Assembly (NCBI GenBank): GCA_013696915.1
Contig: JACCXR010000387.1
Span: 1-9,557, forward strand
Length of the DNA stretch: 9,557 nt
Direction: 5' to 3'
Source of the DNA: Euzebyaceae bacterium
GTDB taxonomy: Bacteria > Actinomycetota > Nitriliruptoria > Euzebyales > Egibacteraceae
The notes beneath the pieces were generated by a model. It did no database searches. It was not told where the DNA came from and was given only the letters and a program-made list of their open reading frames with translations. The position numbers were made by a program, and so were the translations under genes. How positions within the stretch are numbered: the first letter of the stretch is position 1; each line of letters starts with the position of its first letter. Shown in pieces: positions 6,842 to 9,557 of the stretch.

Positions 6842-7993
6842 TCAGGCCTCCTTCACGAGCGCGACGGCGGCCTCGGCGGCGTCGAGCATCTTCTCGGCGG
6901 GGACGATGTTCGGGTTGTCCGCCTCGGTCAGCAGGCGCCGTCCCTCCTCGGCGTTCGTGCCGTCGAGGCGCACGACCAGCTTCTGGCGGACCTCGCCGAT
7001 CTCCTCGAGGGCGCCGAGCACCCCGCGGGCGACGTCGTCGCAGCGCGTGATGCCGCCGAAGATGTTCACGAGCATGACCTTGACCTGCGGGTCGCCGAGG
7101 ACGAACGCGATGCCCGTCGCCATGCTCGCGGCGCTCGCGCCGCCGCCGGCGTCGAGGAAGTTCGCCGGGCGGCCGCCCGCCTGGTTGACCACGTCGAGGG
7201 TCGACATGACCAGCCCGGCGCCGTTGCCCATGACCCCGATGTCGCCGTCGAGCTTGACGTACTGCAGGCCCGCCTGCTTCGCCCTGGCCTCCAGCGAGTC
7301 CCCGGCCGAGCTGTCGTCCAGCGCCGCCAGGTCGGGGTGGCGGAACAGCGCGTTGCCGTCGATCGAGACCTTGGCGTCGAGCGCGATTACCCGGTCGTCG
7401 GGGGTGAGGACGAGCGGGTTCACCTCGAACAGCGTCGCGTCGGCGTCGACGAAGCCCTGGTAGAGGCCGAGCAGGAGCGCGGCGGCCTGGTCCCGGGCCC
7501 GCTCGGGCAGCCCCGCGTCGTCCATGACGCGCCGGGCGGTTGCCGCGCTCAGACCGGCCGTGGGGTCGACGTCGACCTTGACGACCTTCTCCGGGTTGGT
7601 CCGGTTCACCTGCTCGATCTCGACGCCGCCCTCGGCCGAGCAGATGATCTTGTGGCCCTTGCCGACGCGGTCGACGAGCAGGGACAGGTAGTACTCCTCG
7701 GCGATGTCGCTCGCGGGCTCCACCAGGACGAGCCCGACGACGTGGCCCTTGATGTCCAGCCCGAGGATGCGCTCGGCCGCCGCGCGCGCCGCCGCCGGGT
7801 CCGGGCAGTACTGCACGCCTCCGGCTTTGCCGCGCCCGCCGGTCAGCACCTGCGCCTTGACCATGACCGGGACGCCGAAGCCGGTGGCGAGCGCCGCCGC
7901 GTCGTCGGCGCTGGACGCCACCTGCCCCTGGGCGCTGGTGGGGATGCCGTAACGGCGGAAGAGGTCCTTGCCCTGGTACTCCATGAGGTCCAT
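6842..7993 (-). CDS. sucC: Succinate-CoA ligase, beta subunit
   Basis: The ATP-grasp nucleotide-binding subunit of succinyl-CoA synthetase, 383 residues and normal in length. It shows the start MDLMEYQGKDLF, nucleotide-binding KAQVLTGGRGKAGGV (46-60), EYYLSLLVDR (100-109), metal-binding FEVNPLVL (189-196) and LDAKVSIDGNALFRHP (205-220). The C-terminal CoA-ligase domain has GVMGNGAGLVMSTLD (253-267), GGRPANFLDAGGGA (273-286), NIFGGITRCD (310-319) and the ending NPNIVPAEKM. I cannot decide ATP or GTP use by eye. The ATG at 7993 matches the family N-terminus; ATG at 7984 is a second possibility, and neither has a strong ribosome site. It lies 28 bases after the B12-subunit gene and three before sucD, all one strand. 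Confidence 0.97.
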   Translation of the reverse strand: MDLMEYQGKDLFRRYGIPTSAQGQVASSADDAAALATGFGVPVMVKAQVLTGGRGKAGGVQYCPDPAAARAAAERILGLDIKGHVVGLVLVEPASDIAEEYYLSLLVDRVGKGHKIICSAEGGVEIEQVNRTNPEKVVKVDVDPTAGLSAATARRVMDDAGLPERARDQAAALLLGLYQGFVDADATLFEVNPLVLTPDDRVIALDAKVSIDGNALFRHPDLAALDDSSAGDSLEARAKQAGLQYVKLDGDIGVMGNGAGLVMSTLDVVNQAGGRPANFLDAGGGASAASMATGIAFVLGDPQVKVMLVNIFGGITRCDDVARGVLGALEEIGEVRQKLVVRLDGTNAEEGRRLLTEADNPNIVPAEKMLDAAEAAVALVKEA

Positions 7994-8021
7994 GTGCTCG
8001 TCGAGCCCTTCTCTCGGGACG

Positions 8022-8417
8022 TCAGTCGCGCGGCGTCACGTTCGCCTTCACCCAGTCCACGATGTCCGTCGTGCGTGCGCCGGGAGTGAACACGGCGGCG
8101 ACGCCCTGCTGGGACAGGGCGGCGATGTCCTCCTTCGGGATGATCCCGCCGCCGAAGACGACGACGTCGTCCGCGCCGCGCTCGGCGAGGAGGGCGGACA
8201 CCTTCGGGAACAGCGTCATGTGGGCGCCGGAGTGCACCGACAGGCCGACCGCCTGGACGTCTTCCTGCAGGGCCGCCTCGACGATCTGCTCGGGCGTCTG
8301 GTGGAGACCGGTGTAGACCACCTCGATGCCGCCGTCGCGGAGCGCCCGCGCGACGATCTTCGCGCCGCGGTCATGCCCGTCCAGTCCCGGCTTTGCGATC
8401 AGCACGCGGATGGACAC
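8022..8417 (-). CDS. Stand-alone cobalamin-binding subunit, methylmalonyl-CoA mutase C-terminal type
   Basis: A 131-residue protein consisting only of the flavodoxin-like B12-binding domain found at the C-terminus of acyl-CoA mutases. The base-off/His-on motif GLDGHDRGAK (11-20) supplies Asp13, the cobalt ligand His15 and Gly18. Then come VVYTGLHQTPEQIVEAAL (33-50), GLSVHSGAHMTLFP (58-71) and FGGGIIP (88-94). By family it is the small subunit of a split mutase, of the methylmalonyl-CoA, 2-hydroxyisobutyryl-CoA or ethylmalonyl-CoA type. The catalytic large subunit is not in this window. The SxL motif reads Ser60-Val-His62. The open frame extends to 8498, but GTG at 8417 has AGGAGG seven bases upstream and gives the family's N-terminus. 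Its position 28 bases before sucC suggests that the mutase yields succinyl-CoA. Confidence 0.88.
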   Translation of the reverse strand: MSIRVLIAKPGLDGHDRGAKIVARALRDGGIEVVYTGLHQTPEQIVEAALQEDVQAVGLSVHSGAHMTLFPKVSALLAERGADDVVVFGGGIIPKEDIAALSQQGVAAVFTPGARTTDIVDWVKANVTPRD

Positions 8418-8424
8418 GGTTGCG

Positions 8425-8430
8425 CCTCCT
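8425..8430 (-). promoter_or_regulatory. Ribosome binding site deciding the B12-subunit start
   Basis: A full AGGAGG on the minus strand, seven bases before GTG at 8417. It rules out the longer frame from 8498, whose extra 27 residues are Arg/Pro-rich and outside the family domain. Confidence 0.8.
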
Positions 8431-8461
8431 GGTCGGGGCGGACGACACTGCCGGGCATCAA

Positions 8462-8493
8462 GCGGCCGGCCGCGGCGCGCCAGACCGGCCGCG
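8462..8493. repeat. 12-bp perfect palindrome and repeated CCGGCCGCG in a divergent intergenic region
   Basis: 8462-8473 (GCGGCCGGCCGC) is its own reverse complement. The nine bases CCGGCCGCG occur at 8466-8474 and again at 8485-8493, 19 bp apart. Both lie between the divergent starts of the B12-subunit operon (8417) and the Rieske-like gene (8522). A possible minus-strand -10 element, TATGCT (8494-8499), abuts the second copy but has no clear -35. In DNA this GC-rich, such repeats can arise by chance, so an operator role is only a suggestion. Confidence 0.3.
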
Positions 8494-8521
8494 AGCATAG
8501 CCCACGGCCGAGAACGCGTCG

Positions 8522-9121
8522 GTGGACGGCGCGAGGGGGACGCTTCTGTCCGGTCCTGACTTCGGTCCCGGCGGCTACCTGCCGGAACGTGCCGCCAAGC
8601 GGTCCCGCAAGATCGTGTTGCGGGAGCAGATGGGGCTCGGCTGGGTGCTCGCTGCGGCGGCGGCGGCGTTGCTGGTCCTCCTCGCCGGAGCGGTCTTCCT
8701 CCTCACGCGGACCGGGCCGCCGGCCGGGCCGTACCGCGCTGTGACTCCGCTTGCGGACATCGACGCCGGCGGGGCCGTCGTCGTGGCGGTCGACCCGCTG
8801 CCCCGCGGCCTGCTCGTGGTCCGCGCCGGCGGCCCGGTCCGGACCTTCGTCGCGCCGCCGGGCGGTGCCGCGTACTGCCCTGCGTCGGGGCTGCTCGAGG
8901 CGCCGTCCGGGCGGTCGGTCTGGAACCTGGCCGGCCGCCGGGTCGGGGGGGTCGGCGAGTCGCTGCGCCGGGTCCCCAGCGTGGTCTACGACGGCGTCGT
9001 CTACGCCGACCCCTCGACGCCCCAGCCGGCCGCCGCGCCCGACGACGTCGGCGCCGTCGCCGAGTGCGCCCTGTCATCATCGATTGGCGGTCGCTGCGCA
9101 ACCGCCCCCACCGAATCATGA
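8522..9121 (+). CDS. Single-pass membrane protein with Rieske-like domain lacking cluster ligands
   Basis: A 199-residue protein: a basic cytoplasmic N-terminus (1-37), one hydrophobic helix at about 38-62 and an outer domain. Residues 75-163 follow the order of a Rieske fold: PLADIDAGGAVVVAV, a VVRAGGPVRTFV strand pair, then CPASGLLEAPSGRSVWNLAGRRVGG...SLRRVPSVVYDGVVY. This resembles the second cluster box CPxHG plus the usual GP-rich end and closing DGxVY strand. The first box (CxH) is absent and the second reads Cys119-Pro-Ala-Ser122-Gly, so the His ligand is missing. If the resemblance is real, it cannot hold a normal 2Fe-2S cluster. The tail has two more cysteines (182, 192). The GTG start at 8522 is the first in the frame and has only a weak ribosome site. 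The gene is real by frame and codon style; the Rieske link is an inference by eye. Confidence 0.65.
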   Translation: MDGARGTLLSGPDFGPGGYLPERAAKRSRKIVLREQMGLGWVLAAAAAALLVLLAGAVFLLTRTGPPAGPYRAVTPLADIDAGGAVVVAVDPLPRGLLVVRAGGPVRTFVAPPGGAAYCPASGLLEAPSGRSVWNLAGRRVGGVGESLRRVPSVVYDGVVYADPSTPQPAAAPDDVGAVAECALSSSIGGRCATAPTES

Positions 9122-9150
9122 GAATCGCCTCGGACGAGCCTCGGCGATTC
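9122..9150 (+). terminator. Hairpin immediately after the Rieske-like gene
   Basis: GAATCGCC (9122-9129) and GGCGATTC (9143-9150) form a perfect 8-bp stem. Two more GC pairs (9132-9133 with 9139-9140) close a five-base loop beyond a 2x2 internal mismatch. It begins at the first base after the TGA stop. No T-run follows. It probably ends or slows transcription before the lipoprotein gene. The rest of the gap (9151-9278) shows no gene and no convincing promoter. Confidence 0.5.
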
Positions 9151-9278
9151 ACGGATCAGCGGAGCACGGCAGAGCACCGCGCTAACCCGCGCCACGATTG
9201 CCGCGACGCCGGACCGGGCATGGGGACGGCGTCGACAATGACCGGCGGGCCGCGGAGCCTGCGCTGGGAGGAGTTGCG

Positions 9279-9557
9279 ATGCGCGCACGAACCTGCACAG
9301 CCGGCCTGGCTCTCATCCTGCTGGCCGCGTGCGGCGGACCCGACGACGCGACCACGGGCACCGGCACCACCGCGGACACGACCCCGACGGCGGAGCCGAC
9401 CACGGCGACGATGACCATCTCGCCGACGGACACGGCCACGTCCGAGACCGACAGTCCGTCGCCGACGGCGAGCCCGTCGCCGACCGGTTCGCCGACCGAC
9501 GACACCGCCTCGCCGACGCAGACCTCGGCAACGTCGGCGGACGACGCCGAGTACTGC
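9279..9557 (+). CDS. Lipoprotein with Thr/Ser/Pro-rich linker (3' end beyond window)
   Basis: The frame is open from ATG 9279 to the window edge (93 codons). The start is firm because GGAGGAG (9267-9273) lies five bases upstream. The first 18 residues are a lipoprotein signal peptide: Arg2 and Arg4, the hydrophobic stretch AGLALILLA and the lipobox L15-A-A-Cys18, followed by Gly-Gly. The mature protein should be lipid-anchored on the outer face of the membrane. Residues about 21-87 are a low-complexity Thr/Ser/Pro/Asp/Ala linker with repeated SPT-like units and are probably disordered. The last residues, ADDAEYC, look like the start of a folded domain containing a cysteine. That domain lies outside the window, so no function can be given. 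It follows the Rieske-like gene on the same strand after a hairpin. Confidence 0.8.
   Translation, partial: MRARTCTAGLALILLAACGGPDDATTGTGTTADTTPTAEPTTATMTISPTDTATSETDSPSPTASPSPTGSPTDDTASPTQTSATSADDAEYC

Noticed and set aside
6062..8089. 675-codon plus-strand frame opposite sucD and sucC
   Set aside because: It is antisense to two conserved enzymes; its composition follows their codon positions and it has no motif of its own.
8418..8521. Cobalamin riboswitch before the B12-subunit gene
   Set aside because: The region is too short for one and I see no B12-box core on the correct strand.
9001..9288. 95-codon minus-strand frame across the gap before the lipoprotein
   Set aside because: It overlaps the 3' end of the Rieske-like gene, the hairpin and the lipoprotein ribosome site. 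It has no domain signal.
9400..9535. CRISPR-like or tandem repeat array near the right edge
   Set aside because: The repeated TCGCCGACG-type words are codons of a Thr/Ser/Pro-rich linker in an intact lipoprotein frame, without regular spacers.

Overview
The window is very GC-rich DNA with gene starts dominated by GTG (six of ten; one TTG) and strong GGAGG-type ribosome sites. This, with the families present, points to an actinobacterium (Actinomycetota). I cannot name the genus from this sequence. All ten genes fit the same GC-rich coding style. I see no insertion sequence, phage gene, CRISPR array, tRNA or rRNA.

Layout from left to right. (1) 1-1333, minus: a Ser/Thr protein kinase with a C-terminal multi-pass membrane region, cut off by the left window edge. 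(2) 1416-2396, plus: a ten-helix EamA/DMT-type exporter, divergent from the kinase across 82 bp. (3) 2401-2445: a large hairpin between convergent genes. (4) 5093 down to 2458, minus: purN, purH and a small single-pass membrane protein, probably one transcript. (5) 5222-5908, plus: a hemolysin III/TrhA (PAQR) membrane protein, divergent from purN, with a 14-bp hairpin just before its ribosome site. (6) 8417 down to 5924, minus: a stand-alone B12-binding subunit of the methylmalonyl-CoA mutase type, then sucC and sucD. (7) 8522-9121, plus: a one-pass membrane protein with a Rieske-like C-terminus that lacks cluster ligands. (8) 9279 to the right edge, plus: a lipoprotein with a long Thr/Ser/Pro/Asp-rich linker, truncated.

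Two clusters have clear metabolic roles. purN and purH catalyse the two formyl-tetrahydrofolate-dependent steps of purine synthesis and the final IMP-forming step. The B12 subunit with sucCD links a cobalamin-dependent mutase that makes succinyl-CoA to the enzyme that converts succinyl-CoA to succinate with NTP formation.

I found no wholly new multi-gene system. The points most worth a second look are: a 19-bp tandem duplication at the purN/purH junction that appears to have broken an ancestral stop/start overlap; the hairpin before trhA; the apparently cluster-less Rieske-like protein; the SxL-to-SxH change in the B12 subunit; and the kinase whose DFG motif reads DPS.
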